Notes: generated by a model not told the origin, from the sequence alone. Positions 36,969 through 47,291 are shown, counted from the first letter of the stretch. The stretch is DNA of 64,000 bases from Eubacterium sulci ATCC 35585 (GCA_001189495.1 CP012068.1:992001-1056000), one strand, 5' to 3'. Numbers and translations are program-made.

Positions 36969-37377
36969 AATAATCCTCCATTTAATTTTTAGTTTTATCT
37001 TCATCCATAAAAAAATGCTACATATATCTATATTAAACAGTGTAGCAAAATGTATTTCCGGCTAATTTAAACGATATAGCGACTCATTTACTTCTAAAAT
37101 CGAGCCAATATATTTATACACTTTGTTAAAATAAATAAACATATTATATTGCATAAAATTAGTCAGAATATCAATTTCCATTTTAATATTGACAGACTAA
37201 TTATACCATATAAAAAAAATAATCAAAACATTCCTCTTACATAAAACTACTTATAATTCACATAGATTTAATTGCATTTAGACTATTATTGTTATGAAAT
37301 TGTTTAAAACTCACAGTTAGTGGATACGAACTATATGTTTTTTAAAAAATTGTATTGAATCGCACATAGGAGGAAAA
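36969..37377. other. Divergent intergenic region between two surface-protein genes
   Basis: 409 bases with no gene. It contains an element with arms GCTAC (37017-37021) and GTAGC (37042-37046), partly matching the one at 2292-2329. Many AT-rich hexamers could act as promoters, including a TTGACA on the plus strand near 37190, but no pair is convincing. AGGAGG for the plus-strand gene is at 37369-37374. Confidence 0.4.
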
Positions 37378-38564
37378 ATGAAAAATCCACGCTAAAAAAC
37401 AAAATATTATCTTTTGCATTGTCCACTGCACTTGCAACAACTCTTGTAATTGGAGGAACTACTCTTGCCTTTGCAGATGAGTCACACACTATAAACAATG
37501 CATCATATCAGTCACTTCAAAGTTATTACAATGCTAACAAGACTGCAATGGATAGCTCTAATGAGTGGCAGTTTGGAAAAAGACAGATTAATGTCGGAAC
37601 ATCAAATAATTCAGATCCCGAATTCGAAATCCCATCTAATATAACATCGGTAAAGGGATATGGTGATGAAACAGAAGGAACAGTTTTAAATCCATATTAC
37701 TATAACAACAATTCCATTACTATAAAAACTGCTAATAACTCAAGTACAACTCTTGATAATCTTTATTTCAACAAGGATAATAATGGCTATACAGTAAAGC
37801 TTAAAACAGGTGATAACTCAAATACAACTGTAAAAAATTCCGTTTTTGAAGGCCCTATTACAATAAGCTCTGGATCAACTCTTAATCTTACAAACAGCGA
37901 AATATATGCAGCAATGACAAACAATGGTGGAAACCTATTTATAGACAATAGTAAATTTGGTAATCTTAATTCAGGAGCAAAGCTAGAGATTAGCACTAAC
38001 AGACTCGATAATGGTACAGTAGGAACAGCATATAGTTCTACAATTAATTTCAACAAGTCTCTTGCAACAAACAATGCATCAAGCATTCAGCTAGACCCTA
38101 CACAGGCAGTTGTGAATACAGATATAGCTGGCCTTACTGCAAGACTTATCGATAATGGCAACGGTAGTTATAGTGTAGTTGTTGAAGGCACGCCAACTGC
38201 TGAGGTTACAAACGGAATTGTAAATGTTGCTCTTGTATATGGAAATGCAGCAAATGGCGGATTCAGTTTTAATATTCCATACTATGTCAATATTGCAGCT
38301 GCACAGCCTAGTCCTGTGACTCCTGTAAATCCAGTAGTAAATCCAACTAATCCTGTAGTGAATCCAAGCAACCCAGCATCTCCATCAAATAATGCTGCTT
38401 CACCTTCAACTACAAATATATCATCACAGTCAATTAAAACATCTGCTCCAAATACTGGTGATTCAAATAATATGCTAGTAGCTATTTCTGTAGTTATTAT
38501 GTCGGGACTTGCTATGGCAACATTAATTTATTCAAGAAGACGCACATCAAACTTAAACAAGTAG
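37378..38564 (+). CDS. Cell-wall surface protein with a one-base frameshift after the start codon
   Basis: AGGAGG (37369-37374) precedes ATG 37378, but this ATG reads only five codons before TAA. The body of the gene is in another frame and lacks any start near the binding site. One extra A in the five-A run 37381-37385 would restore a normal signal peptide (MKKSTLKN..., then LATTLVIGGTTLAFA). The frame from TTG 37419 to 38564 encodes a Ser/Thr/Asn-rich right-handed-helix-like domain, a Pro-rich wall-spanning segment (VTPVNPVVNPTNPV), APNTGD at about residue 358, a hydrophobic helix and a basic tail. It may be phase-variable, a recent pseudogene, or a sequencing error. Confidence 0.75.
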
Positions 38565-38576
38565 ACATGTATATCA

Positions 38577-38605
38577 AAAAGGCCTTGCATAATGCAAGGT
38601 CTTTT
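38577..38605. terminator. Bidirectional terminator between the surface protein and UDG genes
   Basis: Stem 38577-38589 with 38593-38605 around a core CCTTGCA/TGCAAGG, loop of three, flanked by A's and T's. The two adjacent genes converge on it. Confidence 0.85.
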
Positions 38606-38608
38606 AAT

Positions 38609-39184
38609 CTATTTCAAGATATTCTTAACTGTTTTTTGTAGCACTGGAACAACATTTTCTATAAACCACGGATTCTTTGCCTGCCATCTGAAGTTCAATG
38701 GACTTGGATGAACAATTGGAAAATATCTAGGCAGATATTCGTCGAAACATCTGACAGTTTCTGTAAGATTTTTTTTCATTTGTCCTTTTAAATAATAATC
38801 CATAGAGTACTTTCCTATCAAGATAGTCAGCTCAATATTTTTTAACTCATTAAGAATTGACTCATGATATTCATTTGCGATAAATTTTCTTGGAGGTAAA
38901 TCACCTGTTTTACCCTTTCCTGGATAATAAAAATCCATTGGCAGTATTGCAATTTTATCTGAGTAAAATGTATCCCTATCTATTCCCATCCAAGAAATAA
39001 GAGTATCACCCGACTTATCATTAAATGGGATAAGTGATTCCTCAACTTTCTTTCCAGGTGCTTGTCCTATAATTAAAACTTTTGCTTTACTGTTCACTTG
39101 AAGTATAGGTGGAATATTTCTCTTAGTATATTCGTAATTTCTACTATCATTTTCAATTTGACTAATTATATCATTTAGTGACAT
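38609..39184 (-). CDS. Uracil-DNA glycosylase superfamily protein
   Basis: The 191-residue protein has UDG-fold motifs: the VLIIGQAPGKK loop (about residues 36-46, the family 4/5-type GxAPG water-activating loop) and HPSPLNFRW, the HPSP leucine-loop motif (about residue 158). Between them is ILIGKYSMDYYL. It probably removes uracil or a related damaged base from DNA. It lacks the four cysteines of iron-sulfur UDGs in family 4, so its exact class is open. GGAGG precedes ATG 39184. Confidence 0.85.
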   Translation of the reverse strand: MSLNDIISQIENDSRNYEYTKRNIPPILQVNSKAKVLIIGQAPGKKVEESLIPFNDKSGDTLISWMGIDRDTFYSDKIAILPMDFYYPGKGKTGDLPPRKFIANEYHESILNELKNIELTILIGKYSMDYYLKGQMKKNLTETVRCFDEYLPRYFPIVHPSPLNFRWQAKNPWFIENVVPVLQKTVKNILK

Positions 39185-39214
39185 ATTCTCTCCTCCATTT
39201 GACTATAAATTAAA

Positions 39215-39241
39215 TACCTCACCATCATCAGTGGTGAGGTA
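39215..39241 (-). terminator. Terminator after the PNPOx-like gene
   Basis: A perfect 9-base stem TACCTCACC/GGTGAGGTA (39215-39223 with 39233-39241) is followed on the minus strand by a T-rich stretch. Confidence 0.75.
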
Positions 39242-39247
39242 AAATCA

Positions 39248-39658
39248 TTATAGTTCTATAACCTTGTTTTCTCCCTTAGAAGAGCAAAGTCTAACTGTTC
39301 CACTTTCAAAATAGAACGCTGGCATTATATCGTCTTCCTTTGAGTAAACTGAGCTTATAACATCAATATCTGAATCCATAAGTGCTATTCTTGCCTCACG
39401 ACTTTCATCCTCTTCAACCTTACCATTTATTCTTACCCATGAACCATGTGTATTCATACCACAAATCTCAACATTACCATTCTGCTTAATCTGGTCATAT
39501 ACAAGCTTGTGATTGCTTGAAATGAAGTAAATCTTATTATCATGCTCACATAAAACACTAATAGGACGAACAAAAGGTTTTCCATCTTCAACTGTTGCGA
39601 GGAAAAAATTATTACACTCCTGTAAATATTCCATTATTTCTTTCATCTTCTCTGTCAT
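39248..39658 (-). CDS. Pyridoxamine 5'-phosphate oxidase-like flavoprotein
   Basis: The 136-residue split-barrel protein has FFLATVEDGKPFVRPISVL and YDQIKQNGNVEICGM, as in small FMN-binding proteins of the PNPOx-like group common in anaerobes. Substrate unknown. GGAGG precedes ATG 39658 and a terminator follows. It is a single-gene unit. Confidence 0.85.
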   Translation of the reverse strand: MTEKMKEIMEYLQECNNFFLATVEDGKPFVRPISVLCEHDNKIYFISSNHKLVYDQIKQNGNVEICGMNTHGSWVRINGKVEEDESREARIALMDSDIDVISSVYSKEDDIMPAFYFESGTVRLCSSKGENKVIEL

Positions 39659-39766
39659 GTTTCTACCTCCATAGATTATTATTCAATCTTACTTAGCACT
39701 TCTCAGTGCAATAAATCTACTATTTGCATTATCCACCAAATTATACATAAAATCAACTACTTTGAT

Positions 39767-40078
39767 TTATTTTATATTATGTTTTTTCATTCTTTCTTCA
39801 TAGATATTATTTATAATCTGGCGGATCTCATTTTTTTCTTTTTCTGGAAGTTCTCCCTCTCTCTTTGCAACTGCAAAAAGCTCAGGATACTCTTTAGACA
39901 TAAACTCTATTGTTTTAGTTGCTGCGTGTCTTCTAACAAAGAATGGGATTTTCTTCATCCAAGCCTCTGGTACAAGCGCAAGAATTTTCTTTGCTGCTTC
40001 TTTATCACTTATAACAGCGTATGAAAGTCCTTTCTCTATTTGCTTTTGTTCAATTTCTGTGAAATCTTTCTTTTCCAT
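39767..40078 (-). CDS. Small helical protein with a PCP_red-like segment, function unknown
   Basis: The 103-residue soluble protein is mostly charged helix. The middle segment PEAWMKKIPFFVRRHAATKTIE resembles the short 'W..A...IPFFVR' domain found at the C-terminus of some protochlorophyllide-reductase-like proteins; this similarity is weak and no function follows from it. The open frame reaches 40108, but ATG 40078 has AGGAG at good spacing. It stands alone, 180 bases after the giant surface-protein gene's end. Confidence 0.6.
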   Translation of the reverse strand: MEKKDFTEIEQKQIEKGLSYAVISDKEAAKKILALVPEAWMKKIPFFVRRHAATKTIEFMSKEYPELFAVAKREGELPEKEKNEIRQIINNIYEERMKKHNIK

Positions 40079-40213
40079 TTTATCTCCTAACCCTATTGGA
40101 TGTGTCATTTAATTTTACACAATGATTATACCCCATTTTTATAAATAAATCGATATTTTGTTTAATTTATTTTGATGAAAATTATTGAATCAAAAGATTA
40201 TTTTTTTCATCCA

Positions 40214-40247
40214 GATAAAGAAGACCCTTGCATTTGCAAAGGTCTTC
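40214..40247 (-). terminator. Terminator of the giant repeat-protein gene
   Basis: Stem GAAGACC/GGTCTTC (40220-40226 with 40241-40247), extended by TTGCA/TGCAA across one mismatch, followed on the minus strand by TTTAT. Confidence 0.8.
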
Positions 40248-40290
40248 TCTTGATACTATTTAGTTTTAGATAGTTGCTTTGAGCTAGAGC

Positions 40291-43200
40291 TTATTCCTCT
40301 TCCTCTTCTTTTTTCTTCTTAAGAGCTAGAAGTGTTAGAGCTGCTCCAGACATTGCTGTAAATCCTGCATATCCAAGTAGATTTGAATCATCACCTGTGT
40401 TAGGTCCTCTTCCTCTTGATCCATTAGTACCACCATTGTTTGCTGGTGGAGCAACTGCAGGTTTTGAATTAGCATCCTTAGGATTTGATCCCTTTGCTAT
40501 CTCTTCAACATCTGTAACTCCATCGTTATCATCATCTGGATCTGTTACATCAGGATCTCCATCTCCATCTGTATCTCTCTGGACAGTGATTTCGATAGTC
40601 TTTGTAACCTTTGATCCATCAGGATTTGTTACTACAACTGGGATCTCGAATGTTCTAGTTTCCTCGTTTGGACCCCAGTCAGTTACATTAGGTGTTCCGC
40701 TTACTGTCTTTGTAGTTGGGTCATAAGTTACTCCATTTGGTAGCTTAGTCTCATCTACTGTTACAGTAGCATTATTGTTTCCAGGTGTTATTACAACATT
40801 TGTTACTGGCTTTCCATCTACAACAGTCTGTGTTGGATTTGAGATTGTTGTAGGTGCGATTGGAGTAATTACAGCTGCTGGAATTGAGTTAGCATCCTTA
40901 GGATTTGATCCCTTAGCTGCTTCTTCTACATCTGTGTATCCATCATTATCATCATCTGGGTCTGTTACATCAGGGATTCCATCTCCATCTGTATCTCTCT
41001 GGACAGTGATTTCGATAGTCTTTGTAACTTTTGATCCATCTGGATTTGTAACTACTACAGGAATCTCGAACTTTCTAGTTTCCTCATTTGGACCCCAGTT
41101 TGTTACGTCAGGTGTTCCACTGATGGTAAATGTTCCTGGGTTATATGTAACTCCATTTGGAAGCTTGGTTGTATCAACTGTTACAGTAGAATCGATATTT
41201 CCAGTTCCAATTAGGATTGGTGTTATTGGATTCTCATCGATTACAGTCTGATTCTTGTTTGAAATAGTTACAGGCTCTACAGGAACGATTATAGCTGCTG
41301 GTCTTGAGTTAGCATTCTTAGGATCTGAGCCCTTTGCAATTTCTTCAGCATCTGTATATCCATCTCCATCATCATCTGTATCTGTTACATCAGGTGTTCC
41401 ATCTCTATCAGTATCTCTCTGGACAGTGATTTCAACAGTCTTTGTAACCTTTGATCCATCTGGGTTTGTTACTACTACTGGTACTTCAAATGTTTTAGTC
41501 TCTTCGTTTGGACCCCAGTTTGTTACAGCTGGTGTTCCGCTAATTGTCTTTGAAGTTGGGTCATATGTAACTCCGTTAGGAAGCTTAGATGTATCCACTG
41601 TTACTGTAGCGTTGCTGTTTCCTGGCGTGATTACAATATTTGTAACTGGATTTCCTTCAACAACAGTCTGTGTTGGGTTTGAAATTGTAGTAGGTGCAAC
41701 TGGTGTAATTACAGCTGCTGGTCTTGAATTAGCATTCTTAGGATCTGAGCCCTTTGCAATTTCTTCAGCATCTGTATATCCATCTCCATCATCATCTGTA
41801 TCTGTTACATCAGGTGTTCCATCTCTATCAGTATCTCTCTGAACAGTGATTTCAACTGTCTTTGTAACCTTTGATCCATCTGGATTTGTTACTACTACTG
41901 GTACTTCAAATGTTTTTGTCTCTTCGTTTGGACCCCAGTTAGTTACAGCTGGTGTACCGCTAATAGTCTTTGAAGTTGGGTCATATGTAACTCCATTTGG
42001 TAGCTTAGATGTATCAACAGTTACAGTAGCGTTGCTGTTACCTGGTGTAATCACTACGTTTGAGATTGGATTTCCTTCAACGATAGTCTGTGTTGGATTT
42101 GACACTGTCGTTGGGGCAACTGGTGTAATTACAGCTGCTGGTCTTGAGTTAGCATTCTTAGGATCTGAACCCTTTGCAATTTCCTCAGCGTCTGTGTATC
42201 CATCGCCATCATCATCTGTATCTGTTACATCTGGTGTTCCATCTCTATCAGTATCTCTCTGAACAGTGATTTCAACTGTCTTTGTAACCTTTGATCCATC
42301 TGGGTTTGTTACTACTACTGGTACTTCAAATGTTTTAGTCTCTTCGTTTGGACCCCAGTTAGTTACAGCTGGTGTACCGCTAATTGTCTTTGTTGTTGGG
42401 TCATATGTAACTCCATTTGGTAGCTTAGATGTATCAACTGTTACTGTAGCATTGCTGTTACCTGGTGTAATTACAACATTTGTAACTGGATTTCCTTCAA
42501 CAATAGTCTGAGTTGGGTTTGAAATTGTTGTTGGGGCAACTGGTGTAATTACAGCTGCTGGTCTTGAGTTAGCATTCTTAGGATCTGAACCCTTTGCAAC
42601 TTCTTCAGCATCTGTGTATCCATCTCCATCATCATCTGTATCTGTTACATCAGGTATTCCATCTCTATCAGTATCTCTCTGGACAGTGATTTCAACTGTC
42701 TTTGTGACCTTTGATCCATCTGGATTTGTTACTACTACTGGTACTTCAAATGTTTTTGTCTCTTCGTTCGGACCCCAGTTGCTTACTACTGGTGTTCCGC
42801 TAATAGTCTTTGAAGTTGGGTCATATGTAACTCCGTTTGGTAGCTTAGATGTATCCACTGTTACTGTAGCATTGCTGTTACCTGGTGTTATTACAACATT
42901 TGTAACTGGATTTCCTTCAACAATAGTCTGAGTTGGGTTTGAAATTGTTGTTGGGGCAACTGGTGTAATTACAGCTGCTGGTCTTGAGTTAGCATTCTTA
43001 GGATCTGAGCCCTTTGCAATTTCTTCAGCATCTGTATATCCATCGCCATCATCATCTGTATCTGTTACATCAGGTGTTCCATCTCTATCAGTATCTCTCT
43101 GGACAGTGATTTCAACAGTCTTTGTTACCTTTGATCCATCTGGGTTTGTTACTACTACTGGTACTTCAAATGTTTTTGTCTCTTCGTTTGGACCCCAGTT

Positions 43201-46200
43201 AGTTACAGCTGGTGTACCGCTAATTGTCTTTGAAGTTGGGTCATATGTAACTCCGTTTGGAAGCTTAGATGTATCAACTGTTACAGTAGCGTTGCTGTTA
43301 CCAGGTGTAATTACTACGTTTGAGATTGGATTTCCTTCAACGATTGTCTGTGTTGGGTTTGATACTGTTGTTGGTGCAACTGGTGTAATTACAGCTGCTG
43401 GTCTTGAGTTAGCATTCTTAGGATCTGAACCCTTTGCAACTTCTTCAGCATCTGTGTATCCATCTCCATCATCATCTGTATCTGTTACATCAGGTATTCC
43501 ATCTCTATCAGTATCTCTCTGGACAGTGATTTCAACTGTCTTTGTGACCTTTGATCCATCTGGATTTGTTACTACTACTGGTACTTCAAATGTTTTAGTC
43601 TCTTCGTTTGGACCCCAGTTTGTTACTGCTGGTGTTCCGCTAATAGTCTTTGAAGTTGGGTCATATGTAACTCCATTTGGTAGCTTAGATGTATCCACTG
43701 TTACTGTAGCATTGCTGTTACCTGGTGTAATCACTACGTTTGAGATTGGATTTCCTTCAACGATTGTCTGTGTTGGATTTGATACTGTTGTTGGAAGAAC
43801 AGGTGTAATTACAGCTGCAGGTCTTGAATTTGCATTCTTAGGATTTGAGCCCTTTGCAATTTCTTCAGCATCTGTATATCCATCTCCATCATCATCTGTA
43901 TCTGTTACATCAGGTGTTCCATCTCTATCAGTATCTCTCTGAACAGTAATCTTAAATGTCTTTGTTGTAGTTCTTCCAGTAGCATCCTTAGCTTCGACAG
44001 TTACTGTAAACTCTCTTGTTTCCTCATTTGAACCCCAGTCATTTACAGCTGGTGTTCCATTAATCTTTCCATTGCTATAAGTTACACCTGTCGGAAGATC
44101 CTTAACTGTTACAGTTGCACTAGGTGTATCTGTTGTTACTGCAATTTCAGTAATAGGATTGCCCTCTACCACAGTCTGATCTGCAATAGGATTAATTCCT
44201 ATAGAAGGAATTGAGTTAGCATCCTTAGGATCTGAGCCCTTTGCAGTTTCCTCTGCATCTGTATATCCATCTCCATCATCATCTGTATCTGTTACATCAG
44301 GATTTCCGTCTCTATCAGTATCTCTTTGAACAATGATTTCAATGACCTTATTAACTTTGGAACCGTTAGGATTTTTAGCCTCTACTGGGATCTCAAACTT
44401 TCTAGATTCCTCATTAGGTGCCCAGTTAGTTACTCTTGGTGTTCCATCTATAGTATATGCACTAGAATTAAAACTTACTCCTGCTGGAAGGTATATTGTA
44501 CCAACTGTAAGCTCTGAGTCTATGTTTCCTGGTGAAATCATGATTTGTGAAATAGGATTTCCTTCTACAACAGTCTGACTTTGATTGTAGATATCAAGTG
44601 GATCAACATATCCAATTATAGTCGCAGGAATTGAACCTGAGTTCTTAGGATCTGAACCCTTTGTTGTTTCCTCAGCATCTGTGTAACCATCTCCATCATC
44701 ATCTGTATCTGTTATATCAGGTGTTCCATCTCTATCAGTGTCTCTCTGTACGGTAATCTTAAATGTCTTAGTTGTTGTATTACCTGTAGGATCCTTAGCC
44801 TCAACTGTTACTGTAATATCTCTTGTTTCTTCATTTGGACCCCAGTTATTTACAGCAGGTGTTCCGCTGATCTTTCCATTGCTATATGTAACTCCATTTG
44901 GAAGACCTGAAACAGTTACTGTAGCTGTTGGATCATCTGTTGTTACAGTAATTTCAGAAATTGCATTACCCTCAACTACTGTCTGATCGCCAATTGCATT
45001 GATTTCAGGAGCTTTAATATCTTTCCATACTGCATATACTTCTTTCGCATCAGTTATGTTTGTTAGGATATTTGCATCAGCTTCTGTTGCATTAGCAGAC
45101 GCTGCCCAACCCATAAACTGATATCCATCTCTTGTAGGTTCTTCTGGCTGTGTTGCAGTACCCGCCACTGCGTTAACTATCTTATCAGTGTTTGTCCCAT
45201 CAGCCCACTTACCACCATTGGTATCAAAAGTAACCTTGGTTGCGCCTACGTTAACCTTGGTACTTGAAACTTTTGGATTCTTACCATCTGGAGAATATGC
45301 AACAAGAATTACTTTATCCCCATCCTGGAATGTTCCTGCTGGAATATTTACAGTAAAATTACCATCTGTCAAATCAGAAAATGGTATAGTGGTCTGTGCT
45401 TTGACTGGTTGCGTTGTATAATCAGTATCATCAGCAATATACTTATATGCTTTTACAATTACATTGCCAGCGTTTGGATTTGTTGCGTTTATTTTCTTTG
45501 TTGTATCTGCAGGGTTATCATATATTGTTTTAGGTACTGTTCCCTGTATTACCTCTGCTTGATTCGATTCAATTTCTGTTGTAGTTACATTTGGCTTTGC
45601 AACTAGATATGACTTTGGATTTAGGATGTCTGTCTTATCTGTTAGATATTCCTGTGCATCAGGAACTCCGTCACCATCTGTATCAACATTAAACTTATCT
45701 GAGTCAATTTCATCCTCTAGGAAGTCATATAGACCGTCCTTATCAGTATCTAGTACCTCTAGGAATGCATTTGAATATGTGTTCTGAACAATCTTGTTAG
45801 GCTTTCCACCGTCTGGCTTTCTGATTCCCTTAAAGGCACTTGTAGAGTCAACAAAGTCAGCTGTGAGCCATGACTCAAAGTTAAGCTGCTGATTATTATT
45901 AGTGATATATTCATTAAGAGCCTTTGCAAATTCCTGATTAGAAACATTGCTCTTAAGCTTGTATTCAATAGTATAAGATCTTCTCTGACCTAGGGCTCCA
46001 TAGAAAACCTGTGAGTCTAGAGTGTTTCTTACCTGAGTAACTTTATCCCAATCTCCGCCTACTATGCTAAGCGATGGAGTATCCTTAGTTGAAATAACAC
46101 CATTTCCGTTAGGATCAACTACAAGCTTAATTGGATTAGATGCTGTTATATTTCCTGTAGGTGTTGATACGCCAAGTCTAACGTTATCAGTATCAATATA

Positions 46201-47118
46201 CTTTAGAAGTTCTTTAGGAATAACTTCGTTTATATATAGAACCCATCCAGAGTTTGCCTGAAGGAAGTTCTGGTCAGGTTTAAATGATACAGTTGACTTG
46301 ATAAGCTTGTTCTTAGCATCATAACTTACTGCCTTGCCAGTATTTCCACCTGAAAAGTTTCCGTCCTTTGACTGGGTTCCATCATTAGTAAGTAGATTCA
46401 ACCCTGTACCTAGGTAGTACTCGTTTCCGTTGCTAGGATTACTTGGAAGTGTTGGCACATTAGTATTGTTCTTTAGGATAAATCCATTGTCATATCCTGC
46501 CTTATCTGCCTTACCATCTCCTCTTACCCAAACAGTTGTAAAGTCAATTCTCTTTGATGCCATGCCTAGACTATCAAGAGTAGCACCATTCTTAAGCTTA
46601 ATTACAATATCACTATTTGTAACAACTCCAATTAATCCTGAATGAAGAGTTTGGTTATTAATAGGAACCTTCCATAGCGCTCCATTAGCTTCCTTCTCAA
46701 ACTGAACGCCGTTCACTGTTATTGATTCTATCTGTGTATAGAATTCATCATCAAAAAAATTAAGTAGATATCTTCCATTATATGGGCCTTTATTAGTATC
46801 ACCCCAGCTGTGTGCAAGCTTTGCCCACTTTGTTACTGTTAGATGTATTCCATTGCTATCTTCTTTTGTGTAATCTGTTCTTGCATAATCCAAGACACCA
46901 TCAGTTTCTCCACTAATAGTGTAGTTAGTTTCATTAATAAGTGATCTAGGCTGACCACCATCTGCATTAGCCGTAATTGGAGTTAAAAACATCATAAAGC
47001 CTAGCACACATGATACTAGCCCTACAGATAGCTTTCTCGTTCCATAACGTGGCTTCTTCTCTTCGCCTTTTCGTTTCTTTTTCTCAATTACCTGTCTAAA
47101 AATCTCAAAACGATCCAT
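40291..47118 (-). CDS. Giant (2275-residue) YSIRK-type cell-wall adhesin with eleven 140-residue repeats
   Basis: The N-terminus has a YSIRK-like signal peptide (RYGTRKLSVGLVSCVLGF, about residues 24-41), which in cocci directs secretion at the septum. Residues 54-450 form a unique region. About 461-500 carry the first DxDxDG calcium-type repeats. About 625-705 hold an InlB/Listeria-Bacteroides-type repeat (VTFDTNGGKW...GYQFMGW). About 706-2226 hold eleven repeats, each an Ig-like 'putative-Ig' domain (SNPTQTIVEGNP...ISGTP...WGPNEET) plus a thrombospondin type-3-like Asp-rich loop (DTDRDGTPDVTDTDDDGDG). GPNTGDD, a helix and a basic/acidic tail end it. AGGAGG precedes ATG 47118. Confidence 0.95.
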   Translation of the reverse strand: MDRFEIFRQVIEKKKRKGEEKKPRYGTRKLSVGLVSCVLGFMMFLTPITANADGGQPRSLINETNYTISGETDGVLDYARTDYTKEDSNGIHLTVTKWAKLAHSWGDTNKGPYNGRYLLNFFDDEFYTQIESITVNGVQFEKEANGALWKVPINNQTLHSGLIGVVTNSDIVIKLKNGATLDSLGMASKRIDFTTVWVRGDGKADKAGYDNGFILKNNTNVPTLPSNPSNGNEYYLGTGLNLLTNDGTQSKDGNFSGGNTGKAVSYDAKNKLIKSTVSFKPDQNFLQANSGWVLYINEVIPKELLKYIDTDNVRLGVSTPTGNITASNPIKLVVDPNGNGVISTKDTPSLSIVGGDWDKVTQVRNTLDSQVFYGALGQRRSYTIEYKLKSNVSNQEFAKALNEYITNNNQQLNFESWLTADFVDSTSAFKGIRKPDGGKPNKIVQNTYSNAFLEVLDTDKDGLYDFLEDEIDSDKFNVDTDGDGVPDAQEYLTDKTDILNPKSYLVAKPNVTTTEIESNQAEVIQGTVPKTIYDNPADTTKKINATNPNAGNVIVKAYKYIADDTDYTTQPVKAQTTIPFSDLTDGNFTVNIPAGTFQDGDKVILVAYSPDGKNPKVSSTKVNVGATKVTFDTNGGKWADGTNTDKIVNAVAGTATQPEEPTRDGYQFMGWAASANATEADANILTNITDAKEVYAVWKDIKAPEINAIGDQTVVEGNAISEITVTTDDPTATVTVSGLPNGVTYSNGKISGTPAVNNWGPNEETRDITVTVEAKDPTGNTTTKTFKITVQRDTDRDGTPDITDTDDDGDGYTDAEETTKGSDPKNSGSIPATIIGYVDPLDIYNQSQTVVEGNPISQIMISPGNIDSELTVGTIYLPAGVSFNSSAYTIDGTPRVTNWAPNEESRKFEIPVEAKNPNGSKVNKVIEIIVQRDTDRDGNPDVTDTDDDGDGYTDAEETAKGSDPKDANSIPSIGINPIADQTVVEGNPITEIAVTTDTPSATVTVKDLPTGVTYSNGKINGTPAVNDWGSNEETREFTVTVEAKDATGRTTTKTFKITVQRDTDRDGTPDVTDTDDDGDGYTDAEEIAKGSNPKNANSRPAAVITPVLPTTVSNPTQTIVEGNPISNVVITPGNSNATVTVDTSKLPNGVTYDPTSKTISGTPAVTNWGPNEETKTFEVPVVVTNPDGSKVTKTVEITVQRDTDRDGIPDVTDTDDDGDGYTDAEEVAKGSDPKNANSRPAAVITPVAPTTVSNPTQTIVEGNPISNVVITPGNSNATVTVDTSKLPNGVTYDPTSKTISGTPAVTNWGPNEETKTFEVPVVVTNPDGSKVTKTVEITVQRDTDRDGTPDVTDTDDDGDGYTDAEEIAKGSDPKNANSRPAAVITPVAPTTISNPTQTIVEGNPVTNVVITPGNSNATVTVDTSKLPNGVTYDPTSKTISGTPVVSNWGPNEETKTFEVPVVVTNPDGSKVTKTVEITVQRDTDRDGIPDVTDTDDDGDGYTDAEEVAKGSDPKNANSRPAAVITPVAPTTISNPTQTIVEGNPVTNVVITPGNSNATVTVDTSKLPNGVTYDPTTKTISGTPAVTNWGPNEETKTFEVPVVVTNPDGSKVTKTVEITVQRDTDRDGTPDVTDTDDDGDGYTDAEEIAKGSDPKNANSRPAAVITPVAPTTVSNPTQTIVEGNPISNVVITPGNSNATVTVDTSKLPNGVTYDPTSKTISGTPAVTNWGPNEETKTFEVPVVVTNPDGSKVTKTVEITVQRDTDRDGTPDVTDTDDDGDGYTDAEEIAKGSDPKNANSRPAAVITPVAPTTISNPTQTVVEGNPVTNIVITPGNSNATVTVDTSKLPNGVTYDPTSKTISGTPAVTNWGPNEETKTFEVPVVVTNPDGSKVTKTVEITVQRDTDRDGTPDVTDTDDDGDGYTDAEEIAKGSDPKNANSRPAAIIVPVEPVTISNKNQTVIDENPITPILIGTGNIDSTVTVDTTKLPNGVTYNPGTFTISGTPDVTNWGPNEETRKFEIPVVVTNPDGSKVTKTIEITVQRDTDGDGIPDVTDPDDDNDGYTDVEEAAKGSNPKDANSIPAAVITPIAPTTISNPTQTVVDGKPVTNVVITPGNNNATVTVDETKLPNGVTYDPTTKTVSGTPNVTDWGPNEETRTFEIPVVVTNPDGSKVTKTIEITVQRDTDGDGDPDVTDPDDDNDGVTDVEEIAKGSNPKDANSKPAVAPPANNGGTNGSRGRGPNTGDDSNLLGYAGFTAMSGAALTLLALKKKKEEEEE
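40440..45000 (-). repeat. Tandem repeat array with a 420-base period inside the giant adhesin gene
   Basis: Eleven coding repeats. From about 40560 to 43920 the conserved QRDTDRDG block recurs every 420 bases exactly; the two or three repeats at the N-terminal end (about 43950-45000) are slightly shorter or more diverged. Repeats 5 to 9 (about 41700-43800) are nearly identical at the DNA level, which indicates recent duplication or gene conversion, and the array may vary in copy number between strains. Confidence 0.92.
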
Positions 47119-47291
47119 CTAAACCCTCCTAATAAAATATCTCTAAACTCACATACTGCAATATATACATCTGAGTAAACTGACAAAACATTCATATATT
47201 AATCTTGCGCAATTAAATATTGCTCAATTATTATACACATTAATCACTAAATTGACACTGTAAATATTTTACAATTATTGATTATTTGTGT

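Noticed and set aside
37378-37395. Taking the 5-codon frame at ATG 37378 as a leader peptide
   Set aside because: It has no regulatory layout such as a terminator or an amino-acid run, and one inserted A merges it with the following gene into a normal signal peptide, so a frameshift is the simpler reading.
40397-43942. Long plus-strand open frames opposite the giant adhesin gene
   Set aside because: They mirror the repeat array on the antisense strand, have no binding sites and repeat with the same 420-base period; they are shadows of the real gene.
44326-44517. Plus-strand cysteine-rich frame
   Set aside because: Antisense of the adhesin repeat with no binding site; the cysteines are an effect of the opposite strand's codons.
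40440-45000. CRISPR-like repeat pattern
   Set aside because: Repeats are 420 bases, in frame and coding; there are no short direct repeats with unique spacers.
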